Positions 47,602 to 61,220 of a stretch of 64,000 nt of DNA are shown here, one piece after another; the first letter of the stretch is position 1; the number at the start of each line of letters is the position of its first letter. A program made the position numbers and the translations under genes. The stretch is from NCBI GenBank assembly GCA_963920705.1, contig OY987226.1:11472501-11536500 (forward strand). The letters are read 5' to 3'. The notes under the pieces were generated by a model. It was not told the origin of the DNA, made no database searches, and saw nothing but the letters and a program-made list of their open reading frames with translations. The DNA is from Odiellus spinosus. Its lineage: Eukaryota; Arthropoda; Arachnida; Opiliones; Phalangiidae.

Positions 47602-47918
47602 CAGAAGTAGATGAAACCCTCCTTTGAAGTCTACTCCTCTAAAGTTCGATATAGCGCTCCTCTCTGTATGGGTAAAATTCCCAATTTTACGAGATCGGAG
47701 GGGTCCTACTTCATACCCCCTGTCTACGGAAAATTGGAAATTCTCTCTCTCCACAAAAGACGACGTTTTTTTGACGAACTCCAATGCTGCTAGAGATATT
47801 CGCTCGACGAACTCTCGCTCCGAAAATATCTACCGTTAGGAGGCGTACGAATCGCGCTTTTTGAAACTAACCCATACAGAGAGTAATAGACTTCAAAGGA
47901 GGGTTTCATCGGCTTCTG
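47602..47918. mobile_element. 317-bp foldback element with 13-bp TSD
   Basis: The TIRs start CAGAAGTAGATGAAACCCTC and CAGAAGCCGATGAAACCCTC (read inward from each end) and pair over about 38 bases with four differences. Both sides carry ATTCAACTTTTAT (47,589-47,601 and 47,919-47,931). A duplication this long exceeds the 9-11 bp of Mutator-like elements; part of it could be coincidence, or the ends could be placed one or two bases further out. Open frames inside are short and unrecognised. Confidence 0.82.
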
Positions 47919-47931
47919 ATTCAACTTTTAT

Positions 47932-49376
47932 ATATACCTGAATAGAGGATTTAGGAATCTATCTGGCTTGGTAAATGAAACTTTTGCCATCAAACGAAGT
48001 GAACAGGGAGAGTTGAATAAATTTTTAGCGTTGCACTCGGTGATTACGTTGGTGTGTTTTAGCTTTTTTTGCTCCATAGGTAGGCCCCTACGAACTTCGC
48101 GAACTGTCACCGACGGCTATGATCGAAGACCAGGATAAAGCTCGGAAAAGTTCACCTTTTCGCGCGACCCCAATACTATATAAGCCTTGATTCCAACTCG
48201 ACTTTAACCTTTTTCACTTTTGGCCTCAATCTAGCTGCTATGATTATTTTCGCTTATCTTTTATACTGCGCGGTTTTTATATGAACTGCAGTTTGAATAG
48301 GTATATTCAACTTTGAACGAAAACCACTGTAACGAAAATATTATCGATCCCATACCATTCGAGGGAAAGGTTCCCCAATATAATTTCGGTCGAATTACCA
48401 TAATTTGGGAAATAGGAAAATTATCTTAGGTGTTCCCTTTACTACATTTCACATGATTTAAATAATATTTCGAGAGTTAATTATTAATTTAGAAGTCTTG
48501 TATCTTGTCTTATTGTTGAAGATAACAATTGAAGTGTAGATCTCAAGGAAATGCACGTTAAATGACTCACCGGTGAATATTTTGCTGTAAATTAGATTTT
48601 TCTCCTCGCTTGAAAACGAGCCTTGATATAATGTGACTATAATGCGATCGCGTGTAAATTTCTCGGTATAACTCGTGGACGAAATTATAAAATTGGTTTT
48701 CAGCTCAGCTTGACGTAACTAGCGAATTAGGAGCCCCCATCTGCTACTATATCCAATTGCATTCCTCTTATTTTATTCACATAAAATTCATCTGCGGTAA
48801 CGATTTTAAGTTAACATAATTATGTTTATTTTAACATTAAAATAATTATTTTTAACGTTAATTATTTAGTATGAACTGGGCCATTTCAATTAGATTCACG
48901 GGCATACAAGTTGTTATTTAAACTGGAAATAGTGGCTCTAGTTTGCTTAACATTCATCAATATATCTCCAATAACCTTCCCACGCGGGATTAGCACTTAA
49001 TCTTTACCCAAATAAGAAAACCCAAACGCTGATATTCATCGTGCTGACGAAATACCTTTAAAGAAAGAAGGAAGTCTGATATCGATATAGTAAACGCTAA
49101 CAGTCAACTTTAACATTTAAATCGTAGCTATATGCCAAATAAAAAAAAATAGCTACCACCACTTTTACGCTCAGTGATTTGGATTCTTCCTCGAGATTTT
49201 AAGTCTGGGAGGGAAAGATGGAATACAGACGGGTGTGCTTCGCAATATTGTCTTTACCTTAATTTTGGGAAATTGATAAATTACGTGTTAATGTACATCT
49301 TACACGGTAATTTACCGGTATTCACAAAATTATTTGCATTTAAATTTCTGTGATTTTTAAATGCGGAGCTCCTCAT
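47932..49376. other. No gene seen
   Basis: No exon, tandem repeat or transposon end was recognised. Confidence 0.45.
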
Positions 49377-49380
49377 TTAA

Positions 49381-49735
49381 AGGGGGAATGCAACCTAATC
49401 ACAAGTGATTTTTTTTATCGATTCCTTATCGTTTAAATAGGCCTAATCTACCAGTAAAACGTTTACAAAACAAATATTAAACTAGAAATAAATTTAAAAC
49501 TCACCGTCAAAATAGGCTTAGCTGAATTCATGGAGATCTTAAATTGCCTCCCTGCAAGGTCTAGCAACCAATGAGCCAAGGCCCGTCGTTCGCGCGAGAT
49601 CTCCACGAGACTTAAAATCGCGTTCGATTGGTCGCTAGACCTTACACGCGAGGAAGTCAGGATCTCCATGAATCCCGCTAAGCCTATTTTCTGGGTAAGT
49701 ATTAAAATCACTTGTTGTTAGGTTGCATCCTCCCT
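49381..49735. mobile_element. TTAA-family foldback MITE, copy 5
   Basis: Starts AGGGGGAATGCAACCTAATC and ends TTGTTAGGTTGCATCCTCCCT, flanked by TTAA (49,377-49,380 and 49,736-49,739). The inner stem AAAATAGGCTTAGCTGAATT / AATCCCGCTAAGCCTATTTT and the central ATTGGTCGCTAGACC block are clear. It lacks the ATTTATTTCTAGTTTAAT segment that copies 1 and 2 have near the right end, so it carries an internal deletion. Confidence 0.85.
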
Positions 49736-49739
49736 TTAA

Positions 49740-50099
49740 ACGCTTCAAAAATCTTATTTCTGACAAACCGCATTAGTGAAAAATGCAATGTTTTTAATGA
49801 TATTAATAACCATTTGCACTTTGAATTGATAGGGGAAAGTGACTCGGATATGAAAAATTATATTTCCTTTGGAAAGTAGACTTGTAGACGATTTAAAACT
49901 TTAAACTTTGACCTCTTTTAGCGATTGGTTCATTTTTAATCCAAAATGTTTTAAATCATAAATTAGCAGAATGGTAATTTTTTCAATTGCTATTACTTTT
50001 GTAAGGAGCGTGTCTCTCCTGGTCGTCGCGATTTCAAGTCTCATTTACTCTAGAAAGAATATAATGGGCCCGGCCGCCTTTTTGTAGAAATTTCGGAAT
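49740..50099. other. Short spacer with a remnant of the 190-bp repeat
   Basis: TTCCTTTGGAAAGTAGACTTG at about 49,868 and the following lines resemble the GGAAAGTAGAC core of the dispersed 190-bp repeat. No gene. Confidence 0.35.
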
Positions 50100-50104
50100 A
50101 TTTA

Positions 50105-50442
50105 CAGGGTTGCCACAGGTCAGGGAAAACAGGGAAAAGTCAGGGAATTTGAAAATGAACCAAAAAAGTCAGGGAATTTTAAGATATTTTAAAATGTCAG
50201 GGAATTTCAAGATCTTTCAAGAAGCCAGTAAATTACAATCATTATCTGCAAAAAAGATTTGAAGCTGACCGTGTCAGTTATATAGATTAGAACAAAGATA
50301 CGCGTGCAAAAAGTTTGTCGAACGCAATTGCAAAATAATATAAAAAATATAAGGTTAAAAACCTTTTTATTAGCTGAAAGGTCAGGGAAAATCGTTGGAA
50401 AAGGTCAGGGAATTTGAATCTGAAAAAACTGTGGCAACCCTG
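50105..50442. mobile_element. 338-bp foldback element, CAGGGTTGCCAC ends
   Basis: It begins CAGGGTTGCCACAGGTCAGG and ends ACTGTGGCAACCCTG. ATTTA flanks both sides (50,100-50,104 and 50,443-50,447), giving a 5-bp duplication, or part of a worn 8-bp one. The left part repeats GTCAGGGAATTT three times and the right part GTCAGGGAA twice. The same core builds the tandem array at 43,090-43,850. CAGGG...CCCTG ends suggest hAT, but a 5-bp duplication would not. Confidence 0.78.
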
Positions 50443-50447
50443 ATTTA

Positions 50448-51124
50448 GGTTGAAAAAATCAGACTCGCTTCATTGTCACCCGCAGTATGTCATCTTATAA
50501 ACTTAATTGTGGTAGTATATTATTTTGCCAGTAAATTGTGCCAATTCATTGGATAAAGGATCGATATATCAATAACTTGTCAGACTTCATTCTTCCTTTA
50601 AAGGTTTTTCGTAACCGCGGTATATAATTAGGTAGTATATATAGACCGCGCGGTATCAAAATCGATCATGTGTATAATATTTCGTTTGTTCACCGCACGA
50701 TATTCTAATCCGAAACTAATTGTTTCCCGTATTCCCCGCAAGAAAACTGTTTGCGATTGGTTTTCGTTTCAAAATCTAGGTCATTTCGTTGCGAGTATTT
50801 AGGATAAACAAACTTTAATATTATTCATGCGGCAAAGTTATACAAAGTTGTATGATTTGTGTGACGTCAATCTATGAGATATGGAATATTAATGAATGTA
50901 GTACCGCCAAGAGTTAATTTATTTCAACTCGGTACCAATTTAGAGAGAATGAATAGGAATTAAATGATTTTTTAGCTATTTGAAAGTTAAACAAATTGAC
51001 CCGCTTAATCTTATTTGTTTGTTCGCGACTTTGATAATAATTAACTGTAAATTACTGGGAAACCGTTGATGAGTTTTGATATGTTTTTAACGCATATAAT
51101 TACAGTCGAAATCAGTTAAAAATT
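50448..51124. other. No gene seen
   Basis: A/T-rich DNA with a TGACGTCA at 50,862. No exon or repeat assigned. Confidence 0.45.
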
Positions 51125-51132
51125 CTTGAAAT

Positions 51133-51634
51133 TAGAGCTCGAAATCGGAAAATGAATAACTTTGATATTTTAATCTCGGATAAATTGTTTATTAATATAA
51201 AACCGTCAATTATATAAACAGACATATCAAATACGAATTATCCGTAGATAAAATTTTAAGCTTGATTAATAAACAAATTACGCGTTTATTCAAACGGATA
51301 ATGCGAAGATAAAAATACGATGTTTCTCGAAATCCGCGTAGAATTAAATAAAAATAATTATATTTTAATCTAAATTGAAAGAAACCAACTAAATTACTAC
51401 ATTCCTAGCTTCAATATCTCAATTTGAGTTAAAATCCGCGAAGAAACTTAGAGTTTCAAATTTTCTTATACGAATATCAATTTCCTATAACAATGACTGC
51501 AAATAAAAAGTTTGTCATACATTATACGTTAACTCGAATAAGAAATGGATATGTTTTCGCGAACGGATAATATCTGATTGGCATTCACGATGGTCTTATT
51601 CAATTAACAAAATTTATACGAATTCCGAGCTCTA
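51133..51634 (-). mobile_element. 502-bp non-autonomous hAT element, 8-bp TSD CTTGAAAT
   Basis: It begins TAGAGCTCGAAATCGG and ends ACGAATTCCGAGCTCTA. The octamer CTTGAAAT is exact on both sides (51,125-51,132 and 51,635-51,642). TAGAG-type termini with an 8-bp duplication are the standard hAT signature. The A/T-rich interior has no transposase frame. A diverged, interrupted relative in the opposite orientation occupies 20,349-22,295. Confidence 0.87.
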
Positions 51635-51642
51635 CTTGAAAT

Positions 51643-54600
51643 AAGAGTCTACTATCCGTTTAAGGGTCATTAAGATAAAAGTAGATTGGTCTAGAAACGA
51701 AGCTGCTCTCTAACAGGAATATAATCTCTCTGTAACTGCGTAGTTGTTGAACTCGCATAATCGTGGATAAAAATGAGGGCATGGTTTTGGTAATACGGGT
51801 CTAATAGCCGACTTGTCTTTACCTGGTCCTTTTCGTAATGACCGATTGGCTGGGATAATTGTCTAGAGAATCAGATGGGAGTTCTGTGGGTGTATACTTG
51901 CTCCAATTGAAGACGTAATATATAGGCTTTGAAAGAGAGATAGAGGTATCTAGATGAAGCGATGGGTGGGGCGACCGCCCTATTCTAGTATCAAACTCAA
52001 TTTCGAGAGCCGCTCCAAACCGATTATGACCAAGGACTTAATTATGGAGGATTAAAGAGCCCTCCCTAGCTGAGCTGATTTAAAATTATCTTCTATTCTG
52101 ATTGTATTATACAGAAAGTTGAAATTACTATGCAAAGTCTGAAAGTTTTTAATTTACCCATAATGCGTGGTTAAACCGTTAAAGGGTAATGTCGATGATT
52201 GGTTGTTAGCCTGCAAAGGGTTTGATAAATTTAATTCAACTGAAGTCTGAATAGAATGTAGTGAAATAGATGGAAAACATTATCTGATGTAAAAAAGTTT
52301 ACAACAAAGACAAAAAGAAATGTATAGCGCAATAAGTCTTAACCTAATTTTTAGGTATCTTATGAACCAAAAATAGGATCTTGGGTAGATAACGTCACAT
52401 TCAAATATGTATACGCTTCAAATTCAATAAAAATCCGGGAAAGGGGGGCAGTTAAGACTTAAAGGGAACTTTGAGCTAAAAATGGAACAGCTTTTGAATT
52501 TATTTTCGGAATTATTCTATTCTGGTATTTTAACAAGGTTTAAGGGAGTTGACACCAACTACTTAATTTCTAAATTCAATTTAACAGCTTCTTACATTAT
52601 GCAAACTCTCCTTGAAGAAAAATATATCATCTATTAATTAAAATATTTTGTTAAAAATAAATTATATTATTCAGTCGCGGCGATGAAAACTTATGTTTAA
52701 TGGTTTTAGGTTTAAGGAAGAGTCAAACCCCCGGGAAAGCTACAGATAGGAACAATACATCTAATAATCTCACGTATTTATTCTAGCTCGAATAATAAAT
52801 ATTATCAAACAGATAAAATAAATAAAATAGGTTTCTTTCTCTTATAGCTTCCTCATTCCTGTCTTTGTGGATATATAAGAATGTCTACGGAAGCTTTAAC
52901 TTCCGTTATAAGATAGTATATCGCTAGGCCTATATATAGCTGGTTTTCTGTCGCTTTCGAACAATTTTCTCGGGCTTTGCTTTTCTCTGGCATGGCACGG
53001 AGTTGCTTTGGCCGAGTTAATAGATTATCGACCAAGAGAAGCTGAGAATGACATCGCTGTCACTCGACCTTATACAGAACCCCTTCTTCGCTCCCTTAGC
53101 CCCCCCCCGCTTTTCGCGAGCTTATGTAAACGGCATCCCTCTCTATAACACTGTAACACCGACCCAAGATTCCCCACGTGACCTTACAACCATTAATAAT
53201 CGCGTCCACGTGCAGAAACCCGCGAATTTTGGTATCGCGGGAGTGCGATTCCATTTATATCCAGCTGCGCTTAGTTTTTAGGATATCGCGTTTCATAGGG
53301 TAGCAAACTATGATTCAATGCTTTGTGGACGTAGCAACTAAAAAAAAATATCAAAAACCAAGATTTAATTTATATGTAACCCGAAAATTAAGGAAGGTAG
53401 TCGTGTTTATCCCCTGGACCAAATTCTTCTACTCTCTGAACTTCTCCATATAGATAACTTATAGCAAGGCCACTCTTAAGGCTACAAATTGGTTTGACAT
53501 TTACTCAAAACTAGTTTGTAGCTATTTAGACCTACTCTCGATGCTGGGTACCTGTAACGAAGTTCAACTTTATTGGGTACCTGAACATCGAGTTTATCGT
53601 GGTAATACTCCGGCCAGGTGATGGGTCGAGGGTATAGGTTCTTTGAACCCGACATCACTGTTACGATTGGTCTGGTATTTACGGAACCATATTCTTAAGG
53701 TCATGACTTGCATTCATCTTAGGCTTTGGCTTGAGTTGGAGGGTCATAGGCATACCAAGGAGTGTATCCTTGCTCCGTCTGAGAGAGCGATTGACTTGCT
53801 CTGCTCACTATCTATAAGCCTGGCATTAGGATGCCATTGGTCACTGATCTGCTACATCAGTATTAACTTAAATGCCATACCCACTTAAATGATTGGTGAG
53901 ACCAATCCTATCTACAGGGTATGCCTTGCTGAAGAAAAAACTTATCCCCTCACGTTCTTTGTAGGTAGTTGCGTTTATTTTACCTAAAATATGTCTTCGT
54001 GACCTTTTGACTGTATTTTTTGTAAGCAATAACGAGTTAGGCCACTTAGTTTCTAGATATTTAATTATAACTACGATAAAATATCTTATCGAAGATAAAA
54101 GTGTATTAATCTACTTGCTATTACCTATAAAATAATTCACTTCAACACTCGGAAAATATATTTTTATGCTAAGCCTACTTCGGGACTGATTTCGTTTGAA
54201 AGTAAAGAACATTTTAGGCCCGCTTTTTGGCGCGAGAGTTACCATGGTTACACTCTGATGGAGCGGGGCGCCTCGAGTGTCGCGAAACTTTAATTGGCTT
54301 CAAACTCGATTTTAATGCTGATTAGCAATTGAATTGATTTAAATTTAATTAGTTTTGAAATTAATCTTATTTATTTTTAATGCGAAAATATTGAAATTTA
54401 GAAGTAACATATAATATGGAGATAGGTTTCAAATAACGTGGTAACTAAATTAAGAGGAATTTTTCATTTAGAAAAAGTTTCATATAAACCTGTTTTTTTC
54501 AACACCATATAAATGTAATTTCAGTTTAAGCCTTGCCACAAGAACACATTGTATATGAATAAATTCTTGCTAACCATATCACTGCAATAAACTAAAACTA

Positions 54601-55329
54601 TTCGATCGAATGATATTCGTTCTAATATTAGGAAAGTATTTAACCGTAATATCTTTCCAATAGTCCTGAAACTCTCGAACATAACTACAGAAGTATAATC
54701 ATTTGAATCTCATATTCATCCATCCTTTTAATCTCTTAACGGCCGACGAAAAGCGTTAAAAGATAATCATTGTTAAAATCCCGGGAGCATTGACAGATCT
54801 ACATGGATGTAACATTACTGATGGTGCCATAATTATGGGCAGCGAGTTAATTAGGTATAGAGAGGGATAGATGCGCGGTCGTTGCGTCGACCCAAACTTC
54901 AAACTTCATCAATTCTAAGAGCTCTAGATACGTTGAGCGAGAGAGAGACGGACGGATAAACGCGGAGGGTACTATAGGCTTAGATCTCAGGGCTTCAAAA
55001 GCTCGCGAACCTCAAAATAGATCTCCTCCTAGCTTCTATAACCTTCCCGCTGTTACCGAATTTGTCTAGGGCTCCCATCATCTTTGCTATATGTAAATTG
55101 TATATAACTTCATCGCGGGGCATATTCAACTGGTTTATAATTAATAAGACATTCTCCGCCACAGCACCGCACCACCATCGTCGTGATTGAAATTTAAATT
55201 GATATCATCAAATTCTATATACACGATACGCGGTCGAGTTTGAAATTAGAAAGATAAGAATTTAGTTTCAAAGTCTGATCTTTTTATTTCTTCGTCAGTG
55301 TATTTGAAAGCGGTATACTACTATTTATT
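51643..55329. other. Long stretch without supported genes
   Basis: No exons supported. A solo TTAA-flanked end (GGGAACTTTGAGCTAAAAAT) lies at 52,464. The frames at 52,853 (minus), 53,048 and 53,643 (plus) lack recognisable domains. GGGTACCTG is repeated at 53,546 and 53,576. About 54,840-55,060 is somewhat richer in G/C. Confidence 0.4.
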
Positions 55330-55333
55330 TTAA

Positions 55334-55754
55334 AAGGGAGAGTGCAACCTATATAAAAACAAGTGATTCCTTATCGTTTAAATAGGCCTAGTTCAACCAT
55401 AAAAAACAATTACAAACAAATATTAAACTAAAAATAAATTTAAAATTTACAATGAAAATAGGCTTAGCTGGCATCCTGAGCGACCAATGGCATTATTCGA
55501 TGACTCTTATATGTGGTATACAGGATCTCCTGAATCTACGAATCTAACTAAGCCTAATTTCTAGTTTTTACTGGTGGATTAGGCCTTTTTAAAAATCACA
55601 CTAGCTGCGTCCACACACTTCAGTAAATCGATTTGTAAAGATAATGCGTGAACACGTGATGTTTTAAACGATTCCTCGGTTTTATTACACCGTTTGAAAT
55701 CGATTAAGAGATGTTAGTATGACCGTAGCTTATTTTATTACCTCCAGGCTCCCT
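55334..55754. mobile_element. TTAA-family foldback MITE, copy 6, with nested repeat
   Basis: The left end AAGGGAGAGTGCAACCTAT follows TTAA (55,330-55,333); the right end CTCCCT precedes TTAA (55,755-55,758). The inner stem AAAATAGGCTTAGCTGG / CTAACTAAGCCTAATTT is present with ATTGGTCG-like bases shifted. Between about 55,605 and 55,735 it contains a fragment of the AATCGATTT repeat (AGTAAATCGATTTGTAAAGA, CACGTGATG, TTAGTATGA), which replaced part of the right half including the TTGTTAGGTTGCAT block. Confidence 0.75.
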
Positions 55755-55758
55755 TTAA

Positions 55759-58700
55759 ATCAATAGCAGATAGTTTCGAAAATTGTTTTAGATCGTTTTC
55801 CCCGTCGTGTCGCGATCAAAAATATTTTATTTAGAAGTAGAAAATTAACTGTATTGTGGTTGTAGGTTTAGATACAATAGTCATTAAAGATTAACTTTAG
55901 CTGTTATTGGGGGAAAAAGCAATTGCCTCGAAAGCCGAAGCTATCGACACTAAAAGAACAAAAAGAGGAAAACATCACCATATTTATCAAGACGGCAAAA
56001 TACACGAAAGCAACAATTTTCTGTTTCCTCAATACCATTAGAGAAAAGAACCGCCCAAGAGAAAATAGAAAGAACAAATACTATTGTCGAGATTGATTCC
56101 ATATTGCTAGGACAATTTTATTTTCGCTCGAATTTCGGCATGACCTTCCCTCGCTTTTCTTATGGACATTAATAATGAAATGACTTAAAAGGGAAACTAT
56201 CAGGATGGCCATTTTTTTTTTCCTATTTCTTCAATCCCTTCCTATAAATTCCTATAATTGAAGGTTTTCTCTTATAATTTCATTTTTCTTTTTTAATTTT
56301 TTTTGGTTATCAGCTTATTCAGTTTCAAATAAAAGTATAATTTAAAATTTCTCAAAAATAAAAAGGCATCGAGTCAAAAACCGAAGAGATTAAGATTTTC
56401 AAGAAAATCAAAAAGCGATAAATATATGGTAAAAATGTTAAATCAGCGGCATATTAAAAGATGATATCCTATTTTTTCCTATAAATTTGCTGTTATTTTT
56501 TCCTGTATATTTTCGTTATTATAAATCCTAGATTTCCTATGATTTTAAATTTTCAATCCTATTTTCTTCTATAATTCGCCTTTAACTTTCCTATTTTTCC
56601 TGTAAAATTTAAGTTTTTTTCATGGTCACCCCGTACTATAGACTCTGGAAAAAAGTTATTTTAAATCGATTTTAGACATGCCTAAAAACATTTTCAAAAC
56701 TCGCGACAATGGTTTCGTGGCAATTCCCTGTTAAATTATTAAAGTTTAGAAATTTGTCTCTAAGATATTTATCTCAAAAGGACTTGGCTATCGCTCAGGG
56801 GAAAGACTTTAAACTAGGAGCGCCCCTTTTGTCTTGAAACTGAACAATTTTGTTATTTGGAAAGGTTAGAAATTTGACGCACACATTTTGACTGTTGCCC
56901 CCAAGCCTTCCCCATTAATTAATGGTACAGCGCAAGTTTTGTTGATTTTTTTTTCAAGCCTATGATGTGACGTCTTTAAGATTAGCCAGAGGAACGAACT
57001 GCTTTTAATTGAATGTCAAAATCTTTTTGTATTTTTACCCAAAATTAGAGATACTTCGTTAATCGTAAGACTTGATCTTTAAGAAAAATCGAGAATAGCT
57101 CTAGGAAGTTACGAGCATGAAGAATGTTGTTTAAATAGCACCCGATAGTATATATCGATACGGTACGTAGAAGAAAGCCTTTTATAAATTTTGGATGACT
57201 CAATCAATTTAAGCTTTGTCCCTGGAAAACTGCCGGCGCACTATAATACTATATATATGAGCCAGGGGTCTGGAAATAGCCATATTTCATTTTATCCTTT
57301 CAAAATCCTATAATTAGGTCTATATATCATTCCAAGATGGAAGACGGATAGGGTTTCGGCGGTGAAGGAAATATCTGGCCCAGTAAAGGCGGCCCTAGGT
57401 TATCGTTTCGAGACTCATCTGTTAGAATTAGCTTCAAACTGATGTCTATATTTTTCATCAAAATAATTTTCGGCACTTTATCAGAAATCCAGCCATGGTT
57501 TATCTTTTTGTTTTGAATTTTAGGCGCCGTTATATAATAACTCTCCTTTAAGTTTTTAAATACAATAAAATCTACTAATGTTTATTTTAAAGGTAGAATT
57601 AAATCGGAAAGTTATCATTTTGTAGCGATAAAATGTGTAATCAAATATTCAACAATTAGGGGATGTTGTCACTCCTATGATTTTAATTTAACAATTTTGG
57701 AAGAACGAATTATATTAGAAAACATTTTAATATCATAAACCATGATTACCAACAAGCCAATCAAATTTCGAATATAGATGGCGCCTCACTGGGGAAAATG
57801 TGAAATTAGCTTACTCATTAGGCCTTGGCACTTTAGACTATTTTGCGTAAAAAGAACAGTCTGCCTTTCCCAATTCTTGTTTGCTCCTTCCTTGTATTGT
57901 TCTTCAAGATATTCATTAATTTATTCTTTTAAATAAGTATATTTAGTTTAAAACGGTTCGTTTCCTTACTACGTTAATTAGGAAACTAATTTTCTACGAA
58001 TTTAGAAGCGACTAAATATCGGACATTTCTAGAAACTCGCGTAATTTGCTCTTGGCTCTAATTAATCTTTTGAAAATAAAAATTAAATTATTGTTGAAAT
58101 AATAATAGTAAAAATTCAGGAGGATATATTTAGTTACAAGGAATCACGGGAAAAAAATAGTGTGTTATGAAAATTGTCTCTTATTAATCTTTTTTAAAGC
58201 TTTAAGCTATACTAATAATAATAATCACGCCATAGTACACAATATAATCTTTCAAAAATCCTTATAAAAGGGGCTTATTTTTAGGGTTCATCAACGTTGG
58301 ACTCGAAAAAAAAAGTATTATGGCTTTTTTTAGGTAACAGCTTGCAGTGATGGGGACGGGGAAGGTGGCCCGAAGGGCGTTATAAAATTTTTACGCCATA
58401 CAGAACGGTTCATTTAGTTATAACACTACACTTGGCCCAACACACTCCAGAGTCCTAGTTTTTCGACCAAGATCTTATTACTACCCTACTACGTTAAACC
58501 AATTAATAAAGGGTCCCAAAAGTAAAACAAGTAAAAAAACGTTATTCGTAGAGTAGATAAGTGTTCGTGTATACGCTCTCTTTGTACATGTACATTATCT
58601 GAGCTTGAAACACTGATGGGTATACGTTAAGCCAAGGAGACTTGATTACATGCGTGAGAAAGGGGTGATTTATAAGTGGTAATCTTTAAAAACCCCCTTT

Positions 58701-58796
58701 AATTTTTACCCCTAGCTGCCTCCGATGAAGTGATAATTACTTTATGCGGACTAGAAAAGTCGATGGTATCATCGATCTTCGAATCCTAAGTTACGG
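55759..58796. other. Long stretch without supported genes
   Basis: A/T-rich, with T-rich and A-rich runs around 56,210-56,620. No reading frame of note, no clear transposon ends. A small TAA microsatellite-like run lies at 58,212-58,225. Confidence 0.45.
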
Positions 58797-59066
58797 TCAC
58801 ACTAGCATTTCTTAATCGGTTTGAAACGGTAAAACCATACCCATATTCAAATCGCCAGAAATCGTTGTAAGCGCCATGCGTTCACGCATTATCTTTCATA
58901 AATCGATTTATTGTACCTTCATCTATCGGACGTTGAAACTGGTTCCCGAAGCAGTTACAAGAAATCGAATCAAATCGATTCGAGAAAAGACGGTTTACCG
59001 TTCACACGACTCCAGCGAAACGTTTTGAAACGGTTTAAATCGATTCCAAGGTCTAGTATGAACGCG
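58797..59066. repeat. Dispersed AATCGATTT/GTTTGAAAC repeat, longest copy
   Basis: The longest example of a family also seen at 36,628, 39,965 and about 55,605. The left end GTCACACTAGCATTTCTTAA and the right end CTAGTATGAACGCGAC read as loose reverse complements, and AATCGGTTTGAAACGG at the left pairs with AACGGTTTAAATCGATT at the right. It is therefore probably a foldback element of about 270 bp. Non-coding. Confidence 0.7.
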
Positions 59067-61213
59067 ACTCTAGAGTATTAGTGAGCGTTATGGAGGGGAA
59101 AATTTAGCGTACCTAAATGAGCGTCCCCAACTTGGACCGGGTGCTATCACCATCTGTGAATTGTTTATTTGATATACATGTATATAAAATTCTATGAGAA
59201 TTTCTACTTTTATAAGTTTTTAGCCATGATCATACAGGACGATTAATATATACCCTATATATATATATATATATAGAGAGAAACCATAAATAATTCGCCA
59301 AGGCTTAGCTACTTCAAAGTATTAATTTAATACATTCCTTGATCGACGTATTATAATTCAATATTTAAAATTATTATCAGTTATTTCCACTAAAGCGCGC
59401 TTCCTTTTCATCAAGAGTCAAATAGTGTCTCAAGCTCTTAAATAACGTTACTTTCTAACTCGTAGCAGACACATATATATATATATTGTTATAGTTACAC
59501 AATTTCAACATTGTTTTGGGCTACAAAAGATCATAACTCACGTACACGTATCAATAAAAACTATTAGGTTCCCAAAAAAAGTGGCCTCGAGAGAGACAAG
59601 GCGTGTAAAAAAGGGGAAGGCTCGGGTTGCGATTTTTTCCACAAACATCCTCCCTTCATAATTTAATCTCGAACAGCTCGAGTGAATTTATTAGAAGCAA
59701 TGAGATGATAAGGAGAAGCTCGGCTACTTAGAAGAGTTCTCATAATGAAATTGTGCGAAATCTATGTGGGTGTTACCAACGCGTGGACCTTCAGATTGTG
59801 CAAGGTTTCAGTTGTGTATTATATATATTTTTTTATATTAATAAGTAAACATTAATTAAATTTTGACAGTAATTTCTTTCACGTATCTTATTTCAGTTCA
59901 GTTCAAAATTTTTAAATCGAATTTGATCAAAATTAACGTATAACCAGGAATTTATAGGATATTGGACATATTGACCAAAATTTTAAATACCTTTGATCCA
60001 GTTCATGTTAAATCAAGGTGTAATTCAGGTTATTTTATTTTATTTATTTATAGGCTTAATCGAATTATGTTAGAATTTTCCATTTTGGAGCATTTTTAAT
60101 TAAAATAGGTTTATCCTCGTTATTTAAAAGAATTGCTGTTGTTATTATATGGAAGCACATTGAAACGAAAAGAAACTCTGACGTCACAAGCATGTAAAAA
60201 GAGCCACGAGAATTTTTCCAGTTCTCAAAAATATTAAATTCACGTAAGGCTCACATTGAGGCTGGTTGCAATTTTTCTTTAAATTGAGTCATGAAATCTA
60301 AATTAAGTTTTGTTAGCCTTCAAAGTTCTACTGCTGTTGGCATTTACAACTATAAGGAGTACATAAAACAATTTTTTCTCTAGAGAAAGATGCGCTTTGT
60401 CTTGATTAATTAAGTGATGGCGTTTTACTTTTAATTCTAGTCTAGGGGCTATAGAATGTTCACGGTGAAAGATCGAATACAATGTAAGGTGTTTCCTCTC
60501 CTCCATTCGCGTCCAATCATTCGCATTTATTTCTTGTATGCTAAGATCTATAAACGTATTAAGGAAATGGAATAAGAAGATAGGAGTCTTTTCGAAGCTA
60601 ATATTGCTGACAAGGTCCGTTGTCTCTTTTTAATGCAATTTAACGCTTCCATACTACTTTATTATACGATTTTCAACGCTGTCATGCGGGCATAATTGAA
60701 GATAATTTATGACAAAATTTCGTGTAACTATTTTTAAAGGGTTGCATCTCAAATAAAAAAAAAAAAAAATCAGAAAAATAGATTTAAACGATGTAAATAT
60801 TATTGTGTAGCTAATTATAAAATATTTGGAGTATATTTCATCTCCACAGTTAATCATCCTTAATATATTAGGTGAATTTTAGCTCCTTTCGAAAGTATTA
60901 AAATGTAAAAAAAAAGGAAAAAAATTCTATCGAGAAAAATTAGCTTAAAAATTCAGATGGCCTCAACGCCCTAACTATAGCTGCTTTTAATAATAATTAT
61001 TCTGGGTAAAAGAAATGGCAGGTAGTTTTTAAACTCTTTCGAATCTGGTATTCAAATCGCTCTTCTGAAAAATGACGTACGTCATCGGTGAGAAGTTTGA
61101 AGATATTGTAATATAATGTTTTAAAGGCTTTTAGACATTTAATTTGCTTTCAAAAGCTTTCTGCCTCGATTTAAAGACTTTAATTGACCAAACTACCCTA
61201 TCTAGATGAGTTC
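59067..61213. other. Long stretch without supported genes
   Basis: It contains TA dinucleotide runs at about 59,258-59,274 and 59,473-59,487 and a TGACGTCA at 60,179. The minus-strand frames at 60,303 and 60,654 have no recognisable content. Confidence 0.45.
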
Positions 61214-61220
61214 ATGTAAG

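Noticed and set aside
53643-53888. 81-codon plus-strand frame as a retrotransposon or gene remnant
   Set aside because: I considered a reverse-transcriptase-like or membrane protein remnant, but no catalytic or family motif can be identified.
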